Shown: positions 7,612 to 15,652 of the stretch, in pieces
Layout: every line of letters begins with the position of its first letter
How positions within the stretch are numbered: the stretch's first letter is position 1
Assembly (NCBI GenBank): GCA_965249955.1
Contig: OZ252261.1
Location: 2,356,001 to 2,420,000, forward strand
Source of the DNA: SB11 sp965249955
GTDB taxonomy: Bacteria; Bacteroidota; Bacteroidia; UBA8524
Direction of reading: 5' to 3'
DNA: 64,000 nucleotides
Notes under the pieces: generated by a model
Seen by the model: only the letters and a program-made list of their open reading frames with translations
Database searches by the model: none
Told to the model about the DNA's origin: nothing
Translations under genes and position numbers: made by a program

Positions 7612-9777
7612 TTATACTTTAGCCTTTAAATAATTATTAGCCATGCGCAATTGTCCGTAAGTTACTTTGTCGCCTAGTTTTTCTTTTAGGGGTTTAAAGC
7701 CTTCTTCGCTCACTTGTTTCATGGCCAATTCAATTTCTATCATCAATTCTTCGCTCAAAAAATCAAATACATTTACCTCGCCTGTGGCTATAAATTCTGA
7801 TAAATGGCTTTCTATGGTGCTTGATGCCATACCGCGTTGCTGGGCAATCTCGTCAATAGTTTTACCTTCTTTGTATAGTTCAAGCGTTGTACGTTGGCTG
7901 CTGCCTTTCTCAGGTTTTTTTAGGGCTTCTTCTTCAACAATAGGTGCGGCACGTTGTATGGGGCTAATTTCAAAGCGCATATCGCCAAAGGTTATTTTTT
8001 CTACCTCTTTTATTTTTGCCCAAATTACCTGCTCTAGTTCTTGTAGTTTTTTAAGGTATTGTTTCGTTTTTTGTTTGCCTTTTAGCAGGGTATAAATTTC
8101 TTCTACACAGGTAATTAAATCATCGTGTAAGGCTTTGGTAAAATACTGTTTGGCTTTGGTTACGCGCTCATTCAGCAAATCTTGGTCGATAGGATGATTA
8201 TTAAGTATGTGCTTTAATTGTGGTACAAATTTAGAAGCAACGCCCTGTTGCTCCTTTACTTTGGCTATTAACACCTCTACCCAAGTAGTAACGCTTTCTT
8301 TTTCGGGAATACTTTTGCTTAATGTAAATTCTTTAAAGGGTATTATCTCATTTACCAGCCTATTCCAATTAAAAGTCTGCACCAATACTTTGGCAGCATA
8401 CAAGGGTTTTTCATGCTCCAAAATACGTTCAAGTTCAGCTTCACTTGTTTCGCGTTTGGTAAATTCAATTATACGTTCGTCGCTTTTAATACTTTGGGGC
8501 TGTATTTTCGATAATAAGGTAACGCCTTCCAATGTCCGACAACGGCTAAGGGCAACATATACCTGCCCTGCGGCAAACGAATTTCCGGCATCTATCACCG
8601 CCTTGTCAAACGTTAAACCTTGGCTTTTGTGTATGGTAATAGCCCACGCCAGTCGCAACGGATATTGGGTAAAGCTGCCAATTTCTTCCTCCTCAATGCG
8701 GTTAGTATCTTTGTTTACCACATAGCGTATGTTTTGCCATTTTTCTTTACCCAATTGCAGTTCTATTCCGCTACCCTCCAGCTCAAGGGTTATTTTATCG
8801 TTTTGTATGGCTTTTACACTGGCTATTTTACCATTGAAATAGCGTTTTTCAGGGTCAGGGTCGTTTTTAATAAACATCACCTGCGCACCTGTTTTTAGTG
8901 CCAGTTTGGCTTCTGTTGGGTAGGCATTTTCTGAAAACTCTCCACTTACTTCTGCATCAAAAGTATAGGTATCGCCATCCAATTTTGCCAGTTCTTGTTG
9001 GTTTATTTGGTCGGCCTTAAAATTGTGTGTAGTAAGGGTAATAGTATTATCGCCCGCCTCATCCATATAGGGTTGGTAGTGCTCTTCAAGCAATTGCAAA
9101 TCCCATTCTTCAACATCATTATTGCGTATATTATTTAATAAATTAATAAAACGCTCGTCGCTTTGGCGATAAATAGTTTTTAATTCAATAAATAAAGGCG
9201 CATTTTCCTGCATCACTTTTGAACTGAAAAAGAAAGGGCTATCGTACTCACCACGTAAAATATTCCATTCTTTATCGCCTACTACGGGTGGAAGCTGAAA
9301 TAAATCACCAATTAGCAATACCTGCACGCCACCAAAGGGAAGGTGGGGCGTATTTCTAAAATGGCGCAAAATATCATCAATAGCATCCATCATATCGGCG
9401 CGCAGCATACTTACCTCGTCTATTATCAGTAGTTCAAGGTCGTTTAGCAACGCAATTTTTTCTCTGTTGAACCGAATGGAGCGTATAAGATTGTATTGGT
9501 TGGTGGCGGCATTATCGCCATAAAAACCGCTTGATGATGATAGGTAGGGAATAAACGGCAACTGAAAAAACGAGTGCAGGGTTACACCCCCCGCATTTAT
9601 TGCTGCCACACCCGTAGGTGCTGTTGTTACCGATTGCTTGCGCGAGTTTTTCTGTACGTATTTTAGAAATGTGGTTTTACCTGTACCCGCTTTACCTGTA
9701 AGAAATAGATTGCAAACAGTGTTGTTTACCACATCAAAAGCAAGGTCGAATAAAGGATTTTCACTATCAGGCTGCAT
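7612..9777 (-). CDS. Pif1-type AAA/UvrD-like helicase with C-terminal HTH domain
   Basis: 721 residues from ATG 9777 (the 12-codon longer frame starts with TTG). Walker A GKAGTGKTT lies at ~28-36 and Walker B LLIIDEVSM at ~117-125. Later helicase motifs include GDLFQLPPV, TIYRQSDERF, AITIHKSQG and QVYVALSRCR. This is the superfamily 1B Pif1/RecD-like layout. After ~430 comes a helical region, and residues ~635-690 (TTLELYKEGKTIDEIAQQRG) form a helix-turn-helix of the RecQ-associated HTH type. A Pif1-like ATPase plus HTH protein is common in Bacteroidota. Its role is presumed 5'-3' DNA unwinding in genome maintenance. No accessory defence partner was recognised beside it. Confidence 0.85.
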   Translation of the reverse strand: MQPDSENPLFDLAFDVVNNTVCNLFLTGKAGTGKTTFLKYVQKNSRKQSVTTAPTGVAAINAGGVTLHSFFQLPFIPYLSSSSGFYGDNAATNQYNLIRSIRFNREKIALLNDLELLIIDEVSMLRADMMDAIDDILRHFRNTPHLPFGGVQVLLIGDLFQLPPVVGDKEWNILRGEYDSPFFFSSKVMQENAPLFIELKTIYRQSDERFINLLNNIRNNDVEEWDLQLLEEHYQPYMDEAGDNTITLTTHNFKADQINQQELAKLDGDTYTFDAEVSGEFSENAYPTEAKLALKTGAQVMFIKNDPDPEKRYFNGKIASVKAIQNDKITLELEGSGIELQLGKEKWQNIRYVVNKDTNRIEEEEIGSFTQYPLRLAWAITIHKSQGLTFDKAVIDAGNSFAAGQVYVALSRCRTLEGVTLLSKIQPQSIKSDERIIEFTKRETSEAELERILEHEKPLYAAKVLVQTFNWNRLVNEIIPFKEFTLSKSIPEKESVTTWVEVLIAKVKEQQGVASKFVPQLKHILNNHPIDQDLLNERVTKAKQYFTKALHDDLITCVEEIYTLLKGKQKTKQYLKKLQELEQVIWAKIKEVEKITFGDMRFEISPIQRAAPIVEEEALKKPEKGSSQRTTLELYKEGKTIDEIAQQRGMASSTIESHLSEFIATGEVNVFDFLSEELMIEIELAMKQVSEEGFKPLKEKLGDKVTYGQLRMANNYLKAKV

Positions 9778-9851
9778 GGTTTCAAAAGTAGGACGATTAA
9801 AGGCGGGTTTCAAGTTTTTAGTTTCAAGTTTTCAATAGGGACGCTTTTGTG

Positions 9852-9969
9852 TTTTAACTCACCCCAATTTATGAATTAACTAGCATTACCCAACATTTCC
9901 CCTCTCTTACAAAGAGAGGGGCGAATATCTGCAATTCATCCTTTTTTCATTTTCAGGGGTGAGTTAAAA
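9852..9969. repeat. 118-bp palindromic element with 14-bp terminal inverted repeats, copy A
   Basis: Perfect ends TTTTAACTCACCCC (9852-9865) and GGGGTGAGTTAAAA (9956-9969). At the centre is a perfect hairpin CCCCTCTCTT (9899-9908) / AAGAGAGGGG (9912-9921). The same architecture recurs at 32706-32819 with nearly identical ends and centre but diverged flanks. It is too short to code and no transposase is nearby. It may be a non-autonomous (MITE-like) or REP-like element. Confidence 0.75.
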
Positions 9970-10026
9970 GGAATTATTTTCAAGTTTTTACCAATTGAAA
10001 CTATTAAGTGTGAGTTAGAAATTTTG

Positions 10027-10034
10027 TAAATTTG
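10027..10034 (+). promoter_or_regulatory. -7 box for the 63-aa ORF
   Basis: TAAATTTG matches TAnnTTTG and ends 5 bases before the ATG at 10040, predicting a leaderless or nearly leaderless mRNA. No -33 TTTG was found at the usual spacing. Confidence 0.45.
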
Positions 10035-10039
10035 AATAT

Positions 10040-10231
10040 ATGAAACATGTGGTAGTAATTGATGATAAAACTCTTGATGGAGCAGCATTGCTAAAACAAA
10101 TTAAAGAGATGTCTAATGAAACGGTTGAGTTTATCGATGATGAAGAAACCATTAAAGAAGCTGTACCTGTTGAGGTGTGGGCAGATAAACTAAGAAGCAA
10201 ACTAAAAAAGGCTTACGATAAGAAAAACTAA
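10040..10231 (+). CDS. small antitoxin-like protein, orphan
   Basis: 63 residues, acidic N-terminal half and basic C-terminal helix. It begins MKHVVVIDDKTLDGAALLKQ, a beta-strand followed by a helix, like the N-termini of short Bacteroidota antitoxin-like proteins. It ends ADKLRSKLKKAYDKKN. A -7 promoter box stands directly in front of the ATG, which supports a real gene. No toxin ORF follows: the next 100 bases carry only a 15-codon frame (ATG at 10238) that stops early. Function unknown; the antitoxin resemblance is weak. Confidence 0.45.
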   Translation: MKHVVVIDDKTLDGAALLKQIKEMSNETVEFIDDEETIKEAVPVEVWADKLRSKLKKAYDKKN

Positions 10232-10339
10232 AATTTGATGAAGGTTTTAGTTAATCCAAAGGCTATAAATAGCGACAGGTTTTAACCAGTTGGCGCATCT
10301 TGGTATAAAGTTATTTGATTAACCCTAGTGTAATAAGTA

Positions 10340-11215
10340 TTAAAATGTCTCAATTAATTTAGCTAATTTTTCGTTGTCAATTTCTAATCCTACACTTTTC
10401 ATTTCTTTAGCTAGTTTAACCTTCCAACCACCTTTGGTGTCATAATCATCATATAGTATGCCTTGTAAATCACTTGGGATAGTTGTATTTCCTTTCTTTA
10501 GGAGTCTAACGTTATTTCTCCCTAATTTCCCTAAGAAATATCCAATTTCTAAAACTACGTTTTGCCTTGCATGGCCTGAGCCATCTGTATGTTGGTCGTC
10601 TGGACTTAATAAGGCAATAGCATATTTCGCTTCAGCTCCTTCTTCTATTAATTTGTCAATAATGGTTCTTCCCTTATCTGGTCTTTCATGCAGTACTATA
10701 GCATTTAGTCCAATTCTTTCAAGCATCAATTGAACGTTTTTTTTCATTTCTTCATTATGGCCATGAATTATAAAAACATTTTTACTTTTCATTGAATTAT
10801 TTTTAAATTCATTTTCTGTATTTATTATTTGGGTTGGTATTAAATCAATGAGTTCAAAAATACTTTCCAAACTTAGTATTTTGACCTTTAAATATTCCTT
10901 TATTTTCCATTCTCTGAATTGTCGGGAGTTAATATTAACTCCCGACCTCACTTTATCTACACCTATAGTATGACGTCCTGCACCGCTATACTCTTGTAAA
11001 TATTTGTTTGAAACCACAGTAAAAGAGCTACTTAGTAGTTCTTTGTTATAATCATCCCATTTTTTATAACTTTTTTCATTAGTTTCAAGTTGTTCGATCG
11101 ATGATATTGTAGAATCATTTAATTTTTTTCCTTTTTCAATTCGCTCTTGAACTTGTTGTTTAAAGTCTTCTCTTGAAATGTTTAATTCAGTTCTCACTAG
11201 TTTTTGCTCTGCCAT
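10340..11215 (-). CDS. solo TIR-like (PF10137-type) predicted nucleotide-binding protein
   Basis: 291 residues from ATG 11215 (MAEQKLVRTEL); a TTG start at 11233 is less likely. The C-terminal part (~145-265) begins KNVFIIHGHNEEMKKNVQ and contains LNAIVLHERPDKGRTIIDKL, YAIALLSPDDQ, ARQNVVLEIGYFLGKLGR and IPSDLQGILYDDY. This is the TIR-like family of predicted nucleotide-binding proteins (COG4271/PF10137); the Glu of VLEIGYFLGKLG is the expected catalytic residue for NAD+ cleavage. Residues 1-140 are a helical, charged domain I do not recognise, presumably a sensor. No cyclase, SAVED, STING, Argonaute or ThsA partner is adjacent. The gene is AT-rich and lies in an accessory patch between the helicase gene and uvrC. 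A defence role is inferred, not shown. Confidence 0.8.
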   Translation of the reverse strand: MAEQKLVRTELNISREDFKQQVQERIEKGKKLNDSTISSIEQLETNEKSYKKWDDYNKELLSSSFTVVSNKYLQEYSGAGRHTIGVDKVRSGVNINSRQFREWKIKEYLKVKILSLESIFELIDLIPTQIINTENEFKNNSMKSKNVFIIHGHNEEMKKNVQLMLERIGLNAIVLHERPDKGRTIIDKLIEEGAEAKYAIALLSPDDQHTDGSGHARQNVVLEIGYFLGKLGRNNVRLLKKGNTTIPSDLQGILYDDYDTKGGWKVKLAKEMKSVGLEIDNEKLAKLIETF

Positions 11216-11296
11216 AAATAGACTATTTAACAAATATAACAGTTTTGATTGAAGGTGTATTTTTTCTAAATATATCGATACCTGTCTATCATTCCC

Positions 11297-11304
11297 TAAA
11301 TTTG
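11297..11304 (+). promoter_or_regulatory. -7 box for uvrC
   Basis: TAAATTTG ends 4 bases before the uvrC ATG at 11309, which places the transcription start at or within a few bases of the start codon. Confidence 0.5.
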
Positions 11305-11308
11305 CACT

Positions 11309-13114
11309 ATGCCCGCTGCCGAGGAGAAACTTAAAAGCATAATTTCGATATTACCCGATTCGCCGGGGGTATACAAGTATTATAGCTCAGAAGGCGAGCT
11401 GATATACATAGGTAAAGCCAAAAGCCTTAAAAAACGTGTATCGTCGTACTTCAATAAAAACCAGTACGAGAACAAAAAAACGGCAGTATTGGTAAGCCGT
11501 ATTGATGATATACAATATACGGTGGTTGATACCGAGTTTGATGCGTTGTTGCTTGAAAACAACCTGATAAAGGAGTTTAAGCCGCGCTTTAATATTGATT
11601 GGAAGGACGATAAAACCTATCCGTTTATCCGCCTAACAAAAGAACGTTTCCCTAAAATTTTTCCTACACGCAACCCTGTAAAAGACGGCTCGGAATATTT
11701 TGGCCCTTACGGATCGGTACGCATGATGCACACCATACTAGAGTTGGTGCGCGCTGTATATCCGCTTCGAAACTGTAATTTAATACTTAGCGACGCCAAT
11801 ATAAAAGCCGGCAAATTTAAAACCTGCCTTGAGTATCAGATAGGTAATTGCAAGGGTCCTTGCGAAGGTTTGCAATCCGAACAGGATTACATGAGCAGTA
11901 TTGAAAACGTGCGCAAAATATTAAAGGGTAATGTGGGCGAGGTAATACAATATGTGAAAACCGATATGGCAGATGCTGCTCAAGACCTTAGGTTTGAGCA
12001 AGCTGCTGCCGCCAAAGCAAAGTTGGATATACTAGAACAATATCAGGGCAAATCTACTGTGGTAACACAAGTTAGGCACGATGTAGATGTATTTAATATG
12101 GCCTATGAGGGTAAGAGTGCTTTTATAAATTATTTAAAAGTAAACCACGGTATTATTATACAAACACAAACACTGGAATATAAAAAACGATTGGACGAAA
12201 CGCCACAAGAGTTGCTTGAAACAGCTATTGCCGAAATGCGTAACCGCTATGGTAGCAAGGCCGAAGAGATTTTAGTGCCTTTTGAGTTGGATATTGATGA
12301 TAACGACATAAAGTTTACTGTCCCCAAAACAGGCGATAAGAAAAAGTTATTAGATCTATCGCTTAAAAATGCCATATATTATAAAAACGACCGAGTTAGC
12401 CAAAACGAAAAGTTAAACCCTGATTTGAAGGTAGAGCGTTTGCTAACGCAAATGAAAAACGATTTACGCCTAACTGAATTGCCCGCCCATATTGAGTGTT
12501 TTGATAACTCAAACTTTCAGGGGGCTTATCCCGTATCGGCGATGGTTTGTTTTAAAAATGGCAAGCCTAGTAAAAAAGATTACCGCCACTTTAATGTGCA
12601 AACGGTAGTTGGCCCTGACGATTTTGCTACTATGAAAGAAGCCATAACCCGTCGTTATAAACGTGTTTTAGAAGAAAAGCAGCCTCTACCCCAATTACTT
12701 ATTGTTGATGGTGGTAAGGGGCAACTAAGCAGTGCTGTGGAGGCGTTAAAAGAAATGGGCATTTATAACCAACTACCCGTTATTGGTATTGCTAAGCGAC
12801 TGGAAGAAATATATTATCCTGACGATCCGTTGCCACTGCATATTGATAAAAAATCGGAAACATTAAAAATTATACAACAAATGCGCGATGAGGCGCACCG
12901 TTTTGGTATCACCCATCACCGTAACCGAAGGGACAAAGGCACGCTTGTTACAGAGTTGACAAGCATTAAAGGTATTGGCGAAGAAACTGCAAAACAGTTG
13001 CTCACTTTCTTTAAATCGGTAAAGAAAATAAAAGAGGCTTCGCCCGAAAGTATAGAATCGCTAATTGGTAAGGCCAAAGCCAAACTAATTAGCGATTATT
13101 TTAAAAATGGTTAA
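11309..13114 (+). CDS. uvrC: excinuclease ABC subunit C
   Basis: 601 residues, the full usual length. It makes the dual incisions around bulky DNA lesions together with UvrB. The N-terminal GIY-YIG nuclease starts at ~18 (GVYKYYSSEGELIYIGKAKS). The UVR segment that contacts UvrB is at ~215-235 (DLRFEQAAAAKAKLDILEQY). The RNase H-like endonuclease half includes HIECFDNSNFQGAYPVSAMV and LLIVDGGKGQLSSA. The tail has tandem helix-hairpin-helix motifs (TSIKGIGEETAKQLL). The -7 box lies directly before the ATG. It is divergent from the TIR-like gene. Confidence 0.97.
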   Translation: MPAAEEKLKSIISILPDSPGVYKYYSSEGELIYIGKAKSLKKRVSSYFNKNQYENKKTAVLVSRIDDIQYTVVDTEFDALLLENNLIKEFKPRFNIDWKDDKTYPFIRLTKERFPKIFPTRNPVKDGSEYFGPYGSVRMMHTILELVRAVYPLRNCNLILSDANIKAGKFKTCLEYQIGNCKGPCEGLQSEQDYMSSIENVRKILKGNVGEVIQYVKTDMADAAQDLRFEQAAAAKAKLDILEQYQGKSTVVTQVRHDVDVFNMAYEGKSAFINYLKVNHGIIIQTQTLEYKKRLDETPQELLETAIAEMRNRYGSKAEEILVPFELDIDDNDIKFTVPKTGDKKKLLDLSLKNAIYYKNDRVSQNEKLNPDLKVERLLTQMKNDLRLTELPAHIECFDNSNFQGAYPVSAMVCFKNGKPSKKDYRHFNVQTVVGPDDFATMKEAITRRYKRVLEEKQPLPQLLIVDGGKGQLSSAVEALKEMGIYNQLPVIGIAKRLEEIYYPDDPLPLHIDKKSETLKIIQQMRDEAHRFGITHHRNRRDKGTLVTELTSIKGIGEETAKQLLTFFKSVKKIKEASPESIESLIGKAKAKLISDYFKNG

Positions 13115-13144
13115 TAATTAACTGAGTTTAACGTACACGCGCAA

Positions 13145-13168
13145 ATTCCTGCTTTCGCAGGAATGACT
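13145..13168 (-). repeat. GTCATTC-type short hairpin repeat, copy 2 (possible shared terminator)
   Basis: ATTCCTGC - TTTC - GCAGGAAT (13145-13164), perfect 8-bp arms, followed by GAC. On the minus strand it reads AGTCATTCC...GGAAT, the same layout as the hairpin at 3991-4016. It lies between the convergent uvrC and purH genes. The T-run needed for a strong terminator is lacking. Confidence 0.5.
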
Positions 13169-13232
13169 GCCTACGCTCCATTGCCAGTCTTTATATTTAA
13201 TACCTTCTTCTTAAAATCTTTTTTAAGAAATA

Positions 13233-14720
13233 TTAGTGTTTAAAATGGCGAATGCCAGTAAGCACCATTGCCATATTATGCTGGTTGCAATAGTCAACAG
13301 TTAAACTGTCTTTTATAGAACCACCGGGTTGAATAACCGTTGTTATTCCTTCACCGTCGGCAATCTCTACACAATCAGGAAAGGGGAAAAACGCATCCGA
13401 TGCCATTGCACACCCTTTCAACTCCAAACCAAACTCTTTTGCTTTGGCAATAGCTGTTTTCAACGCATCAACACGTGAGGTTTGCCCGCAGCCTATACCC
13501 ATCAATTGATTGTTTTTTGCCAATACTATGGTGTTAGATTTTGCGTGCTTCACAATACGATTGGCAAGTAACATATCGGCAACCTCTTGTTGTGTGGGCT
13601 TGCGGTTGGTAGCATAGCTAAAATTAGCTTCGGTAACCACAGCATTATCGGCATCTTGGTATATGGTGCCGTTTAGCAATGTTTTGTGTACTGTTTTGGG
13701 TTGTGGTATGCTGTGCAGTTTTAATAAACGACGGTCTTTCTTTTTCTGCAAAATTTCTAAAGCGTCTTGCTCAAAATCAGGGGCAACTAATACCTCAAAA
13801 AACAAATTATTAATTTCTTTTGCCGTTTCTGCATCAATAGTACGGTTACAGGCTATTATTCCACCAAAAGAACTTACAGGGTCGCCTGCAAGGGCTTTGT
13901 GCCACGCTTGGGTTAGGTTGCTATCACTAGCCAATCCACAAGGGTTGGTGTGTTTTATAATAACAAACGTAGGTTCGCTAAACTCGTTCAGCAATCCCAA
14001 TGCAGCATCCGTATCGTTTAGGTTGTTGTATGATAATTCTTTACCGTGCAATTGTGCAAAAACTTCACTCAAATCACCTCTAAAAAAAGCCGATTGGTGT
14101 GGGTTTTCGCCATAGCGCATGTGCACATCATTAACACCCGCAAAATAGTTGCCAATGGCGGTATCGTAATGGGCTGTTTTCTTAAATGCTTGGGTGGCAA
14201 AGTAGCGGCGGTCATCAAGACTTGTTGAGCCTTTTTTAGCCGAAATAATATTTTTTAAATTGCCGTATTCTTCAAAATCAGCAATAATTACAGTGTCGTT
14301 ATAGTTTTTGGCCGCAGCACGTATTAGCGATACACCGCCGATGTCAATTTTTTCAATTATCGTGCTTTCGTCGGTGGTAGTTTTTAGCGTCTCTTCAAAC
14401 GGATAAAGGTCAACAATAACCAAATCAATTTCAGGTATACCAAACTCGGCAAGGGTACTAATATCTTCAGGATTATCACGGCGAGCCAAAATACCGCCAA
14501 ATACTTTGGGGTGAAGTGTTTTTACACGTCCGCCCAAAATAGAAGGGTATTCGGTAAGGGTTTCAACGGCTATTACAGGCACGCCCAAACCTTCTATAAA
14601 GGCTTGTGTTCCCCCTGTAGAGTATATTTGCACATCGTGTTTGTGCAGCTCTTTAATAAGCTCGTCAAGATGGTCTTTGTGATAAACTGATATTAATGCC
14701 GATTTAATTTTCTTAGTCAT
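13233..14720 (-). CDS. purH: bifunctional AICAR formyltransferase / IMP cyclohydrolase
   Basis: 495 residues from ATG 14720 (MTKKIKSALISVYHKD). The 25-codon upstream extension begins with an unlikely polar stretch and is excluded. It catalyses the last two steps of de novo IMP synthesis. The N-terminal MGS-like cyclohydrolase domain shows IYSTGGTQAFIE and GRVKTLHPKVFGGILARR. The AICARFT domain shows RYGENPHQSAFF, IIKHTNPCGLA and SFGGIIACNR, and ends with CAMASDAFFPFPD and TAIQPGG-like VIQPGGSIKD. It is a stand-alone unit, separated from purE, purK and guaB elsewhere in the window. Confidence 0.97.
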   Translation of the reverse strand: MTKKIKSALISVYHKDHLDELIKELHKHDVQIYSTGGTQAFIEGLGVPVIAVETLTEYPSILGGRVKTLHPKVFGGILARRDNPEDISTLAEFGIPEIDLVIVDLYPFEETLKTTTDESTIIEKIDIGGVSLIRAAAKNYNDTVIIADFEEYGNLKNIISAKKGSTSLDDRRYFATQAFKKTAHYDTAIGNYFAGVNDVHMRYGENPHQSAFFRGDLSEVFAQLHGKELSYNNLNDTDAALGLLNEFSEPTFVIIKHTNPCGLASDSNLTQAWHKALAGDPVSSFGGIIACNRTIDAETAKEINNLFFEVLVAPDFEQDALEILQKKKDRRLLKLHSIPQPKTVHKTLLNGTIYQDADNAVVTEANFSYATNRKPTQQEVADMLLANRIVKHAKSNTIVLAKNNQLMGIGCGQTSRVDALKTAIAKAKEFGLELKGCAMASDAFFPFPDCVEIADGEGITTVIQPGGSIKDSLTVDYCNQHNMAMVLTGIRHFKH

Positions 14721-14822
14721 TGCCCTTTGGTTTTCTGTCTGTTGTTGTTTAAAATAAACCGCGAAATTGGCTTTTTTCGCTAACACTTTATGCACAAGTT
14801 ATGCTGTTTTTTAGCTATATGT

Positions 14823-15617
14823 TTACCGCTGTTGGTTCCATAAGCGTATGCCAAAGGTAGCTGTAGCAAGGGGAAAGTATTTAAACCTATATTGGGTTTG
14901 GGTGGCGTGTACTTGGTGGGCAGTATTGCTATTAAAAGTTAGCCCCAGTTGGGTAATTACATAAAAGCGGTCTTTTTTGCCCTCGTACATTAAATATGCC
15001 CAAATGGCATTTCCTTTAAAACCTATATTATTGGCATCGGCCAAAAAAGTAGTGGTAGTAGTATCAAGCGATTTATTGTACAATGTTTCGCTAAAGTATA
15101 ATTTTTGGTAATTTATTTTTGTTATTTTGGCCGTAATACCAATTTTATAATTTTCTCCTTCTTTTTTGTTTTGACTGAAATAGAGAGAAGGTTGCCAGTT
15201 AATTCCCGTATAGTTTAGGTGTATATCAAACCGTTGTTCTTTGGTATTGCCAACGTTTCGGCTACCAAAAGTACCGTTCATTTTACCTTGCTCTGTAGTG
15301 AAGGCAAAGGCTGCATAAAAATTCCCTTTTTCTGATTTTGAAATAGCAGCATACAACTGCCCGCCATAGTTGTATGCCCTTTGGCCGGCATAGCCTATCG
15401 AGTAGCCGCCCAAAAGTGCTACACGGTTTATGGGGCTAACGCTACCCTGTACATTGGCGCTTAAATAGCCCACATCGCCACCCACTTTGGCTCGTTGTCC
15501 CCGTTCAAAAGCAGGGTCGTTAGGTAGCGGGTTTACATACGTATAGGTATACGGCGTGCAGCAAGGCAATAGCAGTAGTGCCAATAGTAAAAGTAAAATG
15601 TATTTTGTTGCTTGCAC
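14823..15617 (-). CDS. envelope beta-rich protein, paralogue 1
   Basis: 264 residues with a GTG start (15617), the only plausible in-frame start. The leader has a long Leu stretch ending in LLPCCTP, a possible lipobox. The mature protein has PLPNDPAFERGQRAKVGGDV, then alternating strands ending in a terminal aromatic-rich strand, like a small outer-membrane barrel. It is clearly homologous to the adjacent upstream protein: PNDPAF/PNEPAF, (V/L)GG, SPI/SPL, LLGGY/LLAGY, YGGQLYAAISKS/YGASTYIGLSPK align in order. Tandem duplication is the simplest explanation. Function unknown. Confidence 0.6.
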   Translation of the reverse strand: MQATKYILLLLLALLLLPCCTPYTYTYVNPLPNDPAFERGQRAKVGGDVGYLSANVQGSVSPINRVALLGGYSIGYAGQRAYNYGGQLYAAISKSEKGNFYAAFAFTTEQGKMNGTFGSRNVGNTKEQRFDIHLNYTGINWQPSLYFSQNKKEGENYKIGITAKITKINYQKLYFSETLYNKSLDTTTTTFLADANNIGFKGNAIWAYLMYEGKKDRFYVITQLGLTFNSNTAHQVHATQTQYRFKYFPLATATFGIRLWNQQR

Positions 15618-15652
15618 ACTGCAAGTTTAGTGCAGGTTTAGTTAAATTCTAT

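Noticed and set aside
7612..11215. Helicase plus TIR-like gene as a two-gene defence system
   Set aside because: They are separated by a repeat and a small ORF on the other strand, and the Pif1/HTH helicase is a common chromosomal gene in this phylum; no direct link is visible.
10340..11215. CBASS or Thoeris system around the TIR-like gene
   Set aside because: No nucleotidyltransferase, SAVED, STING, Cap2/Cap3 or ThsA-like gene is present within the neighbouring genes.
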